Assembly (NCBI RefSeq): GCF_000214415.1 | Contig: NC_015562.1 | Location: 1,775,130 to 1,839,129, forward strand | Length of the DNA stretch: 64,000 bases | DNA from: Methanotorris igneus Kol 5 | Lineage (GTDB): Archaea > AGJL01 > Methanococci > Methanococcales > Methanococcaceae | Reading direction: 5' to 3' | In this document: positions 1-12,259 of the stretch, piece by piece | How positions within the stretch are numbered: position 1 is the stretch's first letter | Layout: each line of letters opens with the position of its first letter | Made by a program: the position numbers and the translations under genes | The notes under the pieces: generated by a model | Databases searched by the model: none | Seen by the model: only the letters and a program-made list of their open reading frames with translations | What the model was told of the DNA's origin: nothing

Positions 1-401
1 AAAACTTCTTTAATGATTTTTTGGTGTAGTTTTATCTCTTCTACAAATTCTTCATGGTTTTCAAAAAGACTTGAGAGAGAGTGGTAATACGTCTCACATA
101 TCAGTTCTACATTTCCCGTTTTTACCAAATCTTTGAAAAGGTCTAAAACATCATCATTAAATGCCATAGCCTGCTCTAAAAACACACCAGTTATGCTGTA
201 TGATATCTTGAAGTCATAATTGTCTATCAAATCCAATATTATTCTATTTGCTGGTATGTAGCATTTATTAGCAACTCTATTGAAGATCTCTCTGTTTAAT
301 TCATCATCAACATATCTCTCCCACAAATTTTCGCTATCTTTTTTTATATATTTTCTTAACCTGCGAGGTTGATGGACTTCAAAGTTAAAAGAAATTAGCA
401 T
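1..401 (-). CDS. GH57 alpha-amylase, N-terminal part (runs off the window)
   Basis: Reading the minus strand from an ATG at 401 gives an open frame of about 133 residues that continues past the left edge. It begins MLISFNFEVHQPRRL, the typical start of family GH57 glycosidases (F-x-x-H-Q-P carries a conserved active-site histidine), followed by YSITGVFLEQA and GNVELICETYYHSL, both characteristic of this family. GH57 enzymes cleave or transfer alpha-glucans in the cytoplasm. It lies 20 bp downstream of the GH15 gene on the same strand, so the two are probably co-transcribed for glycogen breakdown. The catalytic nucleophile region lies outside the window. This seems to be the M. jannaschii MJ1611-type amylase; family assignment is firm, exact substrate is inferred. 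Confidence 0.88.
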   Translation of the reverse strand, partial: MLISFNFEVHQPRRLRKYIKKDSENLWERYVDDELNREIFNRVANKCYIPANRIILDLIDNYDFKISYSITGVFLEQAMAFNDDVLDLFKDLVKTGNVELICETYYHSLSSLFENHEEFVEEIKLHQKIIKEV

Positions 402-421
402 GGTATCACTTTTTGTTTAAT

Positions 422-2287
422 TTAGGGTATTAGGATGTCGTAATCACCATGAATAGCGATTATAACCATGGCATGTGACCAGCCAAGGGGAATTGCAGAT
501 ATTGGAATTCCCAAATCTTTATGGACTTGTTCTGGAAACATACCATTGAATTGATGTTTTAGAATCCATTTAAGCAAGTTGTAACATTTTTTATTGTAAT
601 TATCAATTATGGACTCTTGGAATTTTCCTTTTTTTGATAATGTATCAACTAACTTTTTATAATACATATAGAGCCATAGGGTTGTTATTATCCAAGGATT
701 TCCTCCAAAGTATATGTCCTCTGGATATCTACCAACACCACCAACTTTGTAGTTGAAGGCTTTTTCAATCTGATTTGCAGTTGATATTATTCTTGGGTCA
801 TCGACTGACACAAGTCCATAGGGGAAACTTAACCCTAAAATACTCGTATCTATGGTTTTATCTAATGGTTTTAATGATTTTGCAAACCTCTTCTCATTTT
901 TTAAGTAGAGTCTATTTACCACTTCATTTTTAAGGAAGTTCATGCTTTTTTTCCAATGCTGTATTTCTTCTTCTTTGTCAAGTTCTTTTCCAATTAAATA
1001 ACCTGATTTCAACCCCCCATATATTGCTCCGAGGGTATATGCAAAGACCCCAAACTTTTCTTCCCATAAGTCATAGCAGGGTATTAATTGGTCAGCAGCT
1101 CTGCTCAAATAGTCCCCTGCTTTTTTGACCATTTCCCAATTTCTTTTTAAAAAATGTTTGTCTCCAGTTATTCTATAGTGCACAAGAAGTGCCCAAATGG
1201 TAGTACCCACCTGATCTATTTGGATGGCTGTGAATCTTGGATACCCCTCCACATAGTAATTTTGAACCCAAGAACCGTCACTGTTTTGTGTTGTCTTGCA
1301 CCACTCAAAGTATTTCTCACTCATTTCATGCTGCCCACACAAATCCAACGCAACTGCCATATACCCTGCATCCCTACACCAGACATACCTATAATCTGGA
1401 TGTAAAGAAGGAGAAGCAATTATTCCCCCCTTATAATCGCAGAGAAGTAATAGGGTTAGTAGAGATCTTTTGCATATATCTATGCATTCTTTATATTCTT
1501 CCAACTTTAAGATTCCCCACTTATTTACCATGCTATCTACTCTACTTTTCCAGAAATTTCTTGTGAGGTTATATAGGTCTTTGAGGTTGTCTTTTACCAT
1601 GTGTAGAGTATCCATTAAGTTTAGGGTTTTATTATAATCACCATCATACTTTTCAGGAAGTATGAGTATTGAAAGAGTGTATTTTTGGTTAGGTTTGATT
1701 TTGAATTCCCAGCAAAGGGCACTGTCTGTGATTAATCCTGTGGCGGAACTCTGCTCTTTCAGTACTCCATTTTCAATGTCCCTTAAAGCACTACTCTCAG
1801 AGTATTTAATCCCACATTGGTAAGAGGATACTTTTTTATTACTGCCAATACAGAAAATATAATTTTTGTCATGTTTAATTAGGCAGTTTTTTTCTTTAAC
1901 AAATTTTACAGTGCTTTTACTCGGCGTTTCACCTATTCTCAAATTTTCATAAAAAAATAATTTTATGTCCTTTTCTGAATTGGTCTTGTTTATTATAGAA
2001 AGTTGTTTAACAATAAGGTTGTGAGATATGGATACACAATCCTTAGAATATATTAAGAAGTCATCATTTTCATAAGTTGTTTTTAATATGTTGGAATCTT
2101 TGAGATAGTTCTGACTAACGTCCCAACTATGATCCCAATGCCATTTTATTTTGTTGTTGTAGTATATAGCAAATGATGTATCGAGAATATGTGTTTCGTA
2201 ACCCAAATGTGGGAAAAATATATATTCTATAGACCCCAAGTCATCAATTTTTGCCAGTAGGTTTCCATTTCCAATAATCCCTGCCAT
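422..2287 (-). CDS. GH15 glucoamylase / glucodextranase-type glucohydrolase
   Basis: This 621-residue protein has the two-domain layout of archaeal GH15 enzymes: an N-terminal beta-sandwich (about residues 1-240) and an alpha/alpha-barrel (about 270-615). Visible active-site motifs are YRYVWCRDAGYMA, DLWEEKFGVFAYT (general acid Glu) and MFPEQVH (candidate base Glu), then PLGWSHAM near the end. The family releases glucose from the non-reducing ends of alpha-glucans. The ATG at 2287 has a GGGATGAT Shine-Dalgarno site. It sits between a small winged-helix gene and a GH57 amylase in a minus-strand run, with glycogen synthase divergent nearby, which suggests intracellular glycogen use. No secretion signal is visible. 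Confidence 0.9.
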   Translation of the reverse strand: MAGIIGNGNLLAKIDDLGSIEYIFFPHLGYETHILDTSFAIYYNNKIKWHWDHSWDVSQNYLKDSNILKTTYENDDFLIYSKDCVSISHNLIVKQLSIINKTNSEKDIKLFFYENLRIGETPSKSTVKFVKEKNCLIKHDKNYIFCIGSNKKVSSYQCGIKYSESSALRDIENGVLKEQSSATGLITDSALCWEFKIKPNQKYTLSILILPEKYDGDYNKTLNLMDTLHMVKDNLKDLYNLTRNFWKSRVDSMVNKWGILKLEEYKECIDICKRSLLTLLLLCDYKGGIIASPSLHPDYRYVWCRDAGYMAVALDLCGQHEMSEKYFEWCKTTQNSDGSWVQNYYVEGYPRFTAIQIDQVGTTIWALLVHYRITGDKHFLKRNWEMVKKAGDYLSRAADQLIPCYDLWEEKFGVFAYTLGAIYGGLKSGYLIGKELDKEEEIQHWKKSMNFLKNEVVNRLYLKNEKRFAKSLKPLDKTIDTSILGLSFPYGLVSVDDPRIISTANQIEKAFNYKVGGVGRYPEDIYFGGNPWIITTLWLYMYYKKLVDTLSKKGKFQESIIDNYNKKCYNLLKWILKHQFNGMFPEQVHKDLGIPISAIPLGWSHAMVIIAIHGDYDILIP

Positions 2288-2297
2288 AATATCATCC

Positions 2298-2510
2298 CTA
2301 TTTTAAGCGTATAATCCATTTTCCATGATCTTTTATTACATTGATTTTGTCCTCTCTAGCCAACCATCCAATAGCCATAATAACTAAGTTTGTATTATGC
2401 CCCTCCCTCCTCAGAATCTTCGTTAAGCTGCTGAGGTTCTTCTCCCCCTCCTCTAAGAGATGATATACTCTTCCAGCAGTTTCTCCTATTTTGGCCCACA
2501 TGTCTTCCAT
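2298..2510 (-). CDS. Small winged helix-turn-helix protein (DUF2582-like)
   Basis: The ATG at 2510 is preceded by GGTGATAAGT and gives a 70-residue protein starting MEDMWAKIGETAGRVYHLLEE; an earlier start at 2522 lacks a good ribosome site. The pattern of helices ending in a basic strand (GKWIIRLK) fits the short winged-helix family DUF2582. It lies only 10 bp before the GH15 gene and downstream of a GT4 glycosyltransferase, so it may regulate or accompany glycogen metabolism. That role is inference; no target is visible. Confidence 0.72.
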   Translation of the reverse strand: MEDMWAKIGETAGRVYHLLEEGEKNLSSLTKILRREGHNTNLVIMAIGWLAREDKINVIKDHGKWIIRLK

Positions 2511-2633
2511 ACTTATCACCACAATTTTATACAGAATTTTAAAAGCTAATAAATCTATCTAATGTTCCAAATATTTAATGTTTCCTATACTTTTAAATTT
2601 TTGTATTTAAATTTTTATCTTCTTTTTATTATA

Positions 2634-3806
2634 TTATTCTGTCATCTCTATTACCTTTTTGTATACATTAACAGTCTCTTTTGCAATGACATCCCAACTG
2701 TATTTTGCATATACATCACGTTTTGCATTCTTTGTTATGTATTCTCTAAACTCCCAATCTGAGAGAACTCTATCGACCCCCCATGCAATTGAATCAGGAT
2801 TTTGGGGATATGTCCAAACACCATTGTAATCATGCTGGACTATTTCGCTTAGTCCCCCCACGCTACTTACAACTACTGGAGTTCCTGCAGCCATTGCTTC
2901 AAGTGCTACGATTCCAAACGGTTCATAAACAGAGGGAATAACACATACATCAGATGACTTATAGAGTTTTTTCAGCGTATTTCCATTTATAAACCCTAAA
3001 AAAATCACTCTATCTCTACAACCTAATTGAAATGCCAAATTTTCCAAATACTCTCTCATATCCCCAGATCCAGCAATTACTAACTTTGAGTTTGGATATT
3101 TGCTCAGTATTTTTGGGAATGCCCTTATCAGATATTCAACCCCCTTTTGATAAACTAACCTCCCAACATAAAGTATCATGTTTTCGTGTGGCTGAACCCC
3201 AATATGCATTCTGAAGTTATTTATCTCGTCTTCATCCATTTGAATGTCAAATTCCCAAGGATTTATTCCATTGTATATCACATTAACTTTATCGTGTGGA
3301 GTGTTAAAGATGCTACATATTTCATTTTTTATTGAATTGCTAACTGTTATTATAGCGTGAGATTCGTAAGTGCTCCACCATTCTATGTCGTTGATAGTTC
3401 TTGAATCTTCAGAATGAATTCCTCCACATCTCCCCCTCTCTGTGCTATGAATAGATTGCACGTAAGGTTTGTTTGCTACATGTTTTGCATTTATACCTAC
3501 AAATGCTGTCATCCAGTCATGACAATGGATTACATCATAGTTGTCAATTCCTAAGATGCCTAATTTTTTTTCCATGAAATTTGCCATAATTGTAGCCCAT
3601 ATTAAAAAATAACTGTGCTTAATTGGTTTAACTCTATGCACATTAACACCATTGATATTTTCATAGTCGGGTAAGTCATAACCTACAGTTATAACATCAA
3701 CATGGTGTCCTTGCCTAACTAAAGCTTCTGCAAGGCCTTTACAATGTATCGATAACCCCCCCACTATTACAGGAGGATATTCCCATGTAATCATAGCAAT
3801 TCTCAT
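2634..3806 (-). CDS. GT4-family glycosyltransferase (glycogen-locus type)
   Basis: The 390-residue protein has the GT-B fold: an N-terminal domain starting MRIAMITWEYPPVIVGGLSIH and a C-terminal nucleotide-sugar domain with YVGRLVYQKGVEYLI (about 215-230) and the E-x7-E motif in EPFGIVALE (about 300). It resembles MJ1607-type transferases beside glycogen synthase in Methanocaldococcus. The ATG at 3806 directly precedes a 190 bp divergent promoter region shared with glgA. Donor and acceptor cannot be read from sequence; alpha-glucan or trehalose-type synthesis is plausible. It heads the minus-strand run to the winged-helix gene and the two glycosidases. Confidence 0.85.
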   Translation of the reverse strand: MRIAMITWEYPPVIVGGLSIHCKGLAEALVRQGHHVDVITVGYDLPDYENINGVNVHRVKPIKHSYFLIWATIMANFMEKKLGILGIDNYDVIHCHDWMTAFVGINAKHVANKPYVQSIHSTERGRCGGIHSEDSRTINDIEWWSTYESHAIITVSNSIKNEICSIFNTPHDKVNVIYNGINPWEFDIQMDEDEINNFRMHIGVQPHENMILYVGRLVYQKGVEYLIRAFPKILSKYPNSKLVIAGSGDMREYLENLAFQLGCRDRVIFLGFINGNTLKKLYKSSDVCVIPSVYEPFGIVALEAMAAGTPVVVSSVGGLSEIVQHDYNGVWTYPQNPDSIAWGVDRVLSDWEFREYITKNAKRDVYAKYSWDVIAKETVNVYKKVIEMTE

Positions 3807-3995
3807 ACTCTCAACGCTCTCGCTAAGTTTTTGTTTTTGTATTTTTTGTATTTAGATGGATATTATTGCCCAAAATATAATACCATATGTTAACTATCCA
3901 TCAAAAATTATATATATGCAGATTTTTTATATATATTTTTTTTAATATATGCAAATTTGTTGTTTATGTTTTAGAGTATTATAGAAGGTGGTTTT

Positions 3996-5564
3996 ATGAA
4001 AATTGCTATTTTGGCCCCTACTGTAGCCCCATTAACGTCTGTGGGTGGTTTAGGGGATGTGATGCAAGATTTACCAAAATTTTTAGAATCTGTAGGGAAT
4101 GAAGTGATAACAATAACATTTAACCACAAGAATAAAATATCTTATTTACCCCACGAAAAAAAGAAAACTTTGGGAATTAAATATCAAGGCACTAAAATAG
4201 AATTTGATGTAATAGAAACAAAACATCCATTTACTGGTGTGAAGATAGTTGTATTTAGTAATAAAGAATTTAATCAATTGGATATATGGGATCCTATTAA
4301 ATATGAGGTTTTTGCTGATTTGGTTGTAGATTACTTGAGCGAATTTGATAATATTGACTGCGTTTCTGGTCATGATTGGCCTTGTGGGTTGGCAATAGCT
4401 AAATGCCATGAGAAACTTGACTTACCAACTACAATGACGATACACAATGAAGCATTTAAGGGGCCTGTTGTTGAATATAAGGGGTGTGTAATGACATTTT
4501 TGGAGTTGGGAATTTATTTTAGTGATGCATTTAATACAGTTAGCCCTACCCATGCAGAAGAAATAAAATCAATAGATTTTATAAGAGAACAAAGTAAAAT
4601 AAAACCATTTCATGGAATTATTAATGGTATAGATTTGGATCTCTACGATCCAATCCATATCGTTGACAAGATGTTGAAATTGACTGATGGAAAGTTAGAT
4701 CCAAGAGCTTATGGGTTTATATGTGGCTATTCTGCAGAGGATGCACACGCAGTAAAACCAAAAATAAAGTTCTCTTGGTTTTACAATTCTAAAAATCTAA
4801 AAAATTATGTTGAAAGTTGGAATAATATGGACAAAAGTTCAATATCTGGAACTGACGTAGAAATTTATGGAGATTTGAAGGGGAATATTGAGACCCCATT
4901 AATAGGATTCGTTGGGAGGGGGACATACCAAAAAGGTTTTAGTATAATGTTTGAGGCATTTCCTGAAATTCTTGAAGAGCATGATATAAGATTTGTTATG
5001 TTATCAACGGGAGAGAAAGATATTGAAGAAGGTATGAAAGATTTGGCAGAAAGTTATTCTGGAAAAGTTATGTCCTTGATTGGATATTGTCCACCCTTGG
5101 CATCTTTAATATTTGCTGGCAGTGATTGGACAGTGGTTCCATCAGTTTGGGAGCCATGTGGTTTAGTTCAAATGGAATCTATGGCATACTGCACACCAGT
5201 TATAGCAAGGGAAGTGGGGGGCCTAAAGGATACTATAATTCCACTACACTACGATCCATACAACAATCCAAATTTTGACGTGGCCACGGGTGTTCTCTTC
5301 AAACATTATGATAAATATGGTCTAAAATGGGGGATTGGGCATGCTTTAAACTGGAGTTTTTACAAACTAAGAGATATATGTCTTTTTATGAGGTATAAAC
5401 AGATAAACTGTCCTGAAAGTCCTTATGATAAACAAGCTCCACTTTCTATGATGATGAAAAACTGTTATCACCACACAGTTAAAAACTTAAGCTGGCAAAA
5501 TAACGCAAGTGTGAATAAATATAAGGCTCTCTTTGGAGGGGCTATCTACAATCATTACATTTAA
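3996..5564 (+). CDS. glgA: Glycogen synthase (GT5)
   Basis: The 522-residue protein starts at ATG 3996 after GAAGGTGG. The N-terminal domain carries SVGGLGDVMQDLPKF, matching the glucose-donor loop of starch/glycogen synthases, where the usual KxGGL lysine is replaced by serine. GHDWPCGLA and IHNEAF are typical of GT5. The C-terminal domain has FVGRGTYQKGFSI and the EPCGLVQMESMAYCTPVI retaining-transferase motif. The reaction extends alpha-1,4-glucan from ADP- or UDP-glucose in the cytoplasm. It is followed by pgi and the ADP-dependent sugar kinase on the same strand, linking storage glycogen to the modified Embden-Meyerhof pathway. No GlgC or branching enzyme lies in the window. Confidence 0.9.
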   Translation: MKIAILAPTVAPLTSVGGLGDVMQDLPKFLESVGNEVITITFNHKNKISYLPHEKKKTLGIKYQGTKIEFDVIETKHPFTGVKIVVFSNKEFNQLDIWDPIKYEVFADLVVDYLSEFDNIDCVSGHDWPCGLAIAKCHEKLDLPTTMTIHNEAFKGPVVEYKGCVMTFLELGIYFSDAFNTVSPTHAEEIKSIDFIREQSKIKPFHGIINGIDLDLYDPIHIVDKMLKLTDGKLDPRAYGFICGYSAEDAHAVKPKIKFSWFYNSKNLKNYVESWNNMDKSSISGTDVEIYGDLKGNIETPLIGFVGRGTYQKGFSIMFEAFPEILEEHDIRFVMLSTGEKDIEEGMKDLAESYSGKVMSLIGYCPPLASLIFAGSDWTVVPSVWEPCGLVQMESMAYCTPVIAREVGGLKDTIIPLHYDPYNNPNFDVATGVLFKHYDKYGLKWGIGHALNWSFYKLRDICLFMRYKQINCPESPYDKQAPLSMMMKNCYHHTVKNLSWQNNASVNKYKALFGGAIYNHYI

Positions 5565-5589
5565 TTATCAAACATTGGAGAGGTTTAAT

Positions 5590-8246
<2,657 letters not shown>

Positions 8247-8337
8247 TTCAAAATTTAATTATATCAAAATTCTTTAAATGTTGTAGGTTTCGTGTTTTTT
8301 AATTGTTTTACAATATTAAGAGGGTGATGAAGTTAAT

Positions 8338-8590
8338 TGTAGTCGTGTGCGGAAATGATATACGGCAAAACCTTTAGGTTTTGCCATTAATTTTTAAAGT
8401 TATTTTATAAATCAATAAAATTTCAAATAATCGTTATCATTCATTAAAATTTAGAATAATATCAATCATTAAAAATTTACTAATGCCATACCTCAAATTA
8501 TACGGCAAAATCATTTAGATTTTGCCAAAAGATATACGGCAAAATCCCTTGGATTTTGCCAAAAAACCTTTCTAACACACACGACTATAA
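8338..8590. repeat. TIR family A element with three hairpin modules
   Basis: The ends are inverted repeats: GTAGTCGTGTGCGG on the left and ACACACGACTAT on the right. Inside lie three near-perfect palindromes, GGCAAAACC-TTTA-GGTTTTGCC at 8364-8385, a variant with stem GGCAAAATC at 8504-8526 and one with stem GGCAAAATCC at 8538-8560. No coding frame is present. The rest of the 8247-8844 gap is AT-rich with no further gene. Confidence 0.8.
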
Positions 8591-8844
8591 TGCCAAATAT
8601 CTAAATATGAAGTAAAGGCTAAAATATTATTACTTAATGTTATTCTTTATATCTTTAAACTTTATTATAACAATCACAATACCATTAAAAAATGAAAAAT
8701 TAATTAACATTCATAAATATTTAAATACGTAATGGGAATTAGGATTTACTAAAATTCAAAAAAATTTTTTTAAAAAATTATATGTAATAAAAACCATGCG
8801 AAAATATCAAAATTACAATACTATATTATAATACTATTTTTTGA

Positions 8845-10104
8845 TTATTCAAACTCAAATTCCATTCCTTCTAATCTTCTCTTGAACTCCTCCAATACCA
8901 TGTCTTCATATTTCTCTTCTGTTGTTGGGTTTCCGTTCTCATCTTTAGCAACAAAGCATGCAGCTAATCTTAAATAATGTCCAGCGTCATCCCATGGAAC
9001 TGTTGAGATGAGTTTTTCTTTTATTAAGTATTGGGAGAAGTCCTCAGCTGTCTCAAATTCAATGCCGTTTGCTCTTCTTGGTGATTTAACATATAAGTAG
9101 AATGTTCCTCCTGGCATTCTTGCTTTGAATCCAACTTCATTTAATATCTTAACCATCTTTCTCAATCTTCTTTCATATTTTTGCCTAACTCTTTCAGTTA
9201 TTTCTGGGTGTTGGAGACAGTAAATTCCTGCCTTTTGGATTGGGATGAACTGTCCGCTGTCAAAGTTGTCCTTAACTGTTGCAAATGCTTTGATAATTAA
9301 CTCGTTTCCAACCAAGAATGCCAATCTCCAACCAGTCATGTTGTATGCTTTTGAGAAACTGTGAATTTCAACACCAACTTCCTTTGCATCTTTAACTGAT
9401 AAGAAAGATAATGGCTTTCCATCATAAACCAAAGCCCCATAAGCAGCATCTTGAACAACAATAACTTCATTTTCAAATGCGAAATCAACAACTTCTTTGT
9501 AGAATTTCTTTGTTGCTTGAGCACCAGTTGGGTTGTTTGGGTAGTTGAGATATAATATTTTTGCCCTCTTCTTAATATCTTCTGGAATACTTTCTAAATC
9601 AGGTAAAAAGTCGTTCTCTTCTAACAACGGGAGGTTGTAAACTTCTCCACCATACCACTTTGTGTGTGTTGCTGTGACTGGATAACCTGGAACGGTCATT
9701 AATGTAACATCTCCAGGGTTGATGAATGCACTTGTTATATATGCTAATGCTGGCTTTGAACCCATTGAGTGGATAACCTCATTTACTGGGTCTATATCTT
9801 TAACTCCATAAACCTTTTCCATGTAAGGAGGAACAGCATCTTTAAGCTCTTGGATTCCGTTGTCAGCATAACCTCTATTTTCCCATTTCTTTGCCTCCTC
9901 ACATAAAACTTTTATAACTTCTGGATCTGCCATCTCATCTGGTTCCCCAACTCCCATATCTATTAATTCCATGTCTGGATGTCTTTTCATCGCTTCTTGC
10001 TTTGCTCTTTTAATTTTCTCGAACTTATAAATAACATCTTCCTTCCCGAACTTTTTCCCACCAATCCTCTCCGCAAAAAGGTTTTGTATGTAACTTTCCA
10101 TCAT
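8845..10104 (-). CDS. dapL: LL-diaminopimelate aminotransferase
   Basis: The 419-residue fold-type I PLP enzyme contains MGVGEPDEMADP, NYPNNPTGA (PLP/substrate Asn and the NPTG motif), and HSFSKAYNMTGWRLAF with the Schiff-base lysine. The opening YIQNLFAERIGGKKFGKED is the typical start of the archaeal DapL group (MJ1391 type). DapL converts tetrahydrodipicolinate directly to LL-diaminopimelate for lysine synthesis, using glutamate. Two adjacent ATGs (10104 and 10101) follow GGTGA, so the exact start is uncertain by one codon. A TATA-like box on the minus strand lies near 10150-10161. It is a monocistronic gene between two repeat elements. Confidence 0.88.
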   Translation of the reverse strand: MMESYIQNLFAERIGGKKFGKEDVIYKFEKIKRAKQEAMKRHPDMELIDMGVGEPDEMADPEVIKVLCEEAKKWENRGYADNGIQELKDAVPPYMEKVYGVKDIDPVNEVIHSMGSKPALAYITSAFINPGDVTLMTVPGYPVTATHTKWYGGEVYNLPLLEENDFLPDLESIPEDIKKRAKILYLNYPNNPTGAQATKKFYKEVVDFAFENEVIVVQDAAYGALVYDGKPLSFLSVKDAKEVGVEIHSFSKAYNMTGWRLAFLVGNELIIKAFATVKDNFDSGQFIPIQKAGIYCLQHPEITERVRQKYERRLRKMVKILNEVGFKARMPGGTFYLYVKSPRRANGIEFETAEDFSQYLIKEKLISTVPWDDAGHYLRLAACFVAKDENGNPTTEEKYEDMVLEEFKRRLEGMEFEFE

Positions 10105-10195
10105 TTCACCTTAGCATTTATTTTGCCGTTAATTATTGACATAAAACTTCTATATAATTTTTATTTATGTTGGTTATGGTGATGCAATAAGAACC

Positions 10196-10317
10196 ATATC
10201 ATTCTGCGAATGGTTGTTATAAGTACTCATAGTGTAAATTTTCAATATAATCAATGTTTCATAAACATTCAATTAAATTTGAAGTTAGATAATGCCATTT
10301 GATTGTAGAACGACTAT
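10196..10317. repeat. Degenerate TIR family C element
   Basis: The right end TTGTAGAACGACTAT is intact. The left end ATATCATTCTGCGAA aligns to the inverse (ATAGTCGTTCTACAA) with one deletion and three substitutions. The length (122 bp) matches the other three family C copies at 20339, 49996 and 57662. It lies between dapL and the nif promoter. No coding capacity is seen. Confidence 0.55.
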
Positions 10318-10488
10318 AAAATAATTTTATTAAAATGATATTTACAATCCAATTTTGTATATTTTCGAAAATTTTTGCAATTTTGTTTGTTGATATTGAA
10401 ACTTATCAATAGAAACATCATCGTATTTAAATATATCATTACTATTTATGTCAAATTTTATGATTTAATAAGGAAGTATGATTCTTGC

Positions 10489-10508
10489 TACCGAAAAGTT
10501 TATATATT
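10489..10508 (+). promoter_or_regulatory. nif operon BRE/TATA promoter
   Basis: The string ACCGAAAAGTTTATATATT is a strong archaeal BRE plus TATA box. The same core recurs before the second nif transcript (16296) and before the tRNA-Gly pair (53366). The expected start of transcription, about 25 bp downstream, lies near 10528-10532, just before the NrpR operator. Confidence 0.85.
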
Positions 10509-10536
10509 AGAACGTAATATTATCAGATGTCAACAC

Positions 10537-10550
10537 GGAATAAGGTTTCC
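10537..10550 (+). promoter_or_regulatory. NrpR operator (GGAA-N6-TTCC)
   Basis: CGGAATAAGGTTTCCG is an exact match to the methanococcal NrpR nif operator, GGAA-N6-TTCC. It lies between the predicted transcription start and the nifH start codon, where bound repressor would block transcription. The repressor gene itself is at 46835-48457. Confidence 0.88.
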
Positions 10551-10559
10551 GTATGGTGA

Positions 10560-11423
<864 letters not shown>

Positions 11424-11509
11424 TCCAAAAATAATCCAAAATCCAAACTTTTGTTTGTTTCCTCACTCGATTCCTCAAAACTTTTAAAATACGCTTTGAG
11501 GTGAAATTC

Positions 11510-11827
11510 ATGAAATTAATAAAAGCCATTGTTAGACCGGAAAAAGTTGATGATATAGTTGAGGCTTTAGAAAAAGCAGGCTATCCATCATTCACAAAAA
11601 TTGATGTCGTTGGTAGAGGTAAACAAGGAGGATTAAAAGTTGGAGAGATTTTTTATGATGAATTGCCAAAAACTATGCTTTTAATCGGAGTCAACGATGA
11701 TGAAGTGGATGAAGTTGTTGAAATCATAAAAACTAATGCCTATACAGGGAACTTTGGAGATGGAAAAGTCTTCATCCAGCCAATAGAGGAAGCATATACA
11801 ATCAGAACTGGAGAGAAAGGCCTCTAA
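11510..11827 (+). CDS. nifI1: Nitrogenase switch-off PII-like protein NifI1
   Basis: The ATG at 11510 follows GAGGTGA at 11498-11504; an upstream GTG at 11501 lies inside that ribosome site and is rejected. The 105-residue product is a PII (GlnB) family protein: MKLIKAIVRPEKVDDIV, VVGRGKQGG leading to the T-loop, and GDGKVFIQPIEEAYTIRTGE. NifI1 and NifI2 form a complex that inhibits NifDK when ammonium is available and is relieved by 2-oxoglutarate, as shown in M. maripaludis. Position directly between nifH and nifI2 is the standard archaeal order. Confidence 0.95.
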   Translation: MKLIKAIVRPEKVDDIVEALEKAGYPSFTKIDVVGRGKQGGLKVGEIFYDELPKTMLLIGVNDDEVDEVVEIIKTNAYTGNFGDGKVFIQPIEEAYTIRTGEKGL

Positions 11828-11845
11828 AGACATTTTGGTGGTATA

Positions 11846-12235
11846 ATGAAAGAAGTTGTAGCCATTATAAGACCAAAAATGGTCTCTAAGACAGGAAAAG
11901 CACTTGAAGCCGTTGGGTTTCCTGCAATGACTGTTATTGAGTGTTTTGGAAGAGGAAAACAGAAGGGCTACATTGATGTAAATTTGCCAGAGTGTTGTGT
12001 TGATTTACAGAAAGTTATTGAGGAAGGGGAAAAAGAAGGAAGATACATAAAATACATCCCAAAAAGAATGATTTCTATTGTCGTAGAAGATGCAGATGTC
12101 CCATTAGTCGTTGGAATAATAATGAAAGTCAATAGAACTGGAAATCATGGCGATGGAAAGATATTTGTCCTTCCAGTAGAAGAGGCCATAAGAATTAGAA
12201 CTGGAGAAACTGGAAATGCTGCTATAGGAAACTAA
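11846..12235 (+). CDS. nifI2: Nitrogenase switch-off PII-like protein NifI2
   Basis: The 129-residue PII-family protein starts MKEVVAIIRPKMVSKT after GGTGGT and is longer than NifI1 because of an extended T-loop region (about 40-75), a NifI2 trait. GNHGDGKIFVLPVEEAIRIRTGE near the C-terminus is the PII nucleotide-binding region. It is the partner of NifI1 in ammonium and 2-oxoglutarate sensing. It lies 18 bp after nifI1 and 24 bp before nifD, in one transcript. Confidence 0.95.
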   Translation: MKEVVAIIRPKMVSKTGKALEAVGFPAMTVIECFGRGKQKGYIDVNLPECCVDLQKVIEEGEKEGRYIKYIPKRMISIVVEDADVPLVVGIIMKVNRTGNHGDGKIFVLPVEEAIRIRTGETGNAAIGN

Positions 12236-12259
12236 AAATATGCAAGATAAGGTGGTATA

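Noticed and set aside
8364-8560. CRISPR array made of GGCAAAA repeats
   Set aside because: The repeats are self-palindromic, have no regular spacing or unique spacers, and recur singly in many intergenic regions.
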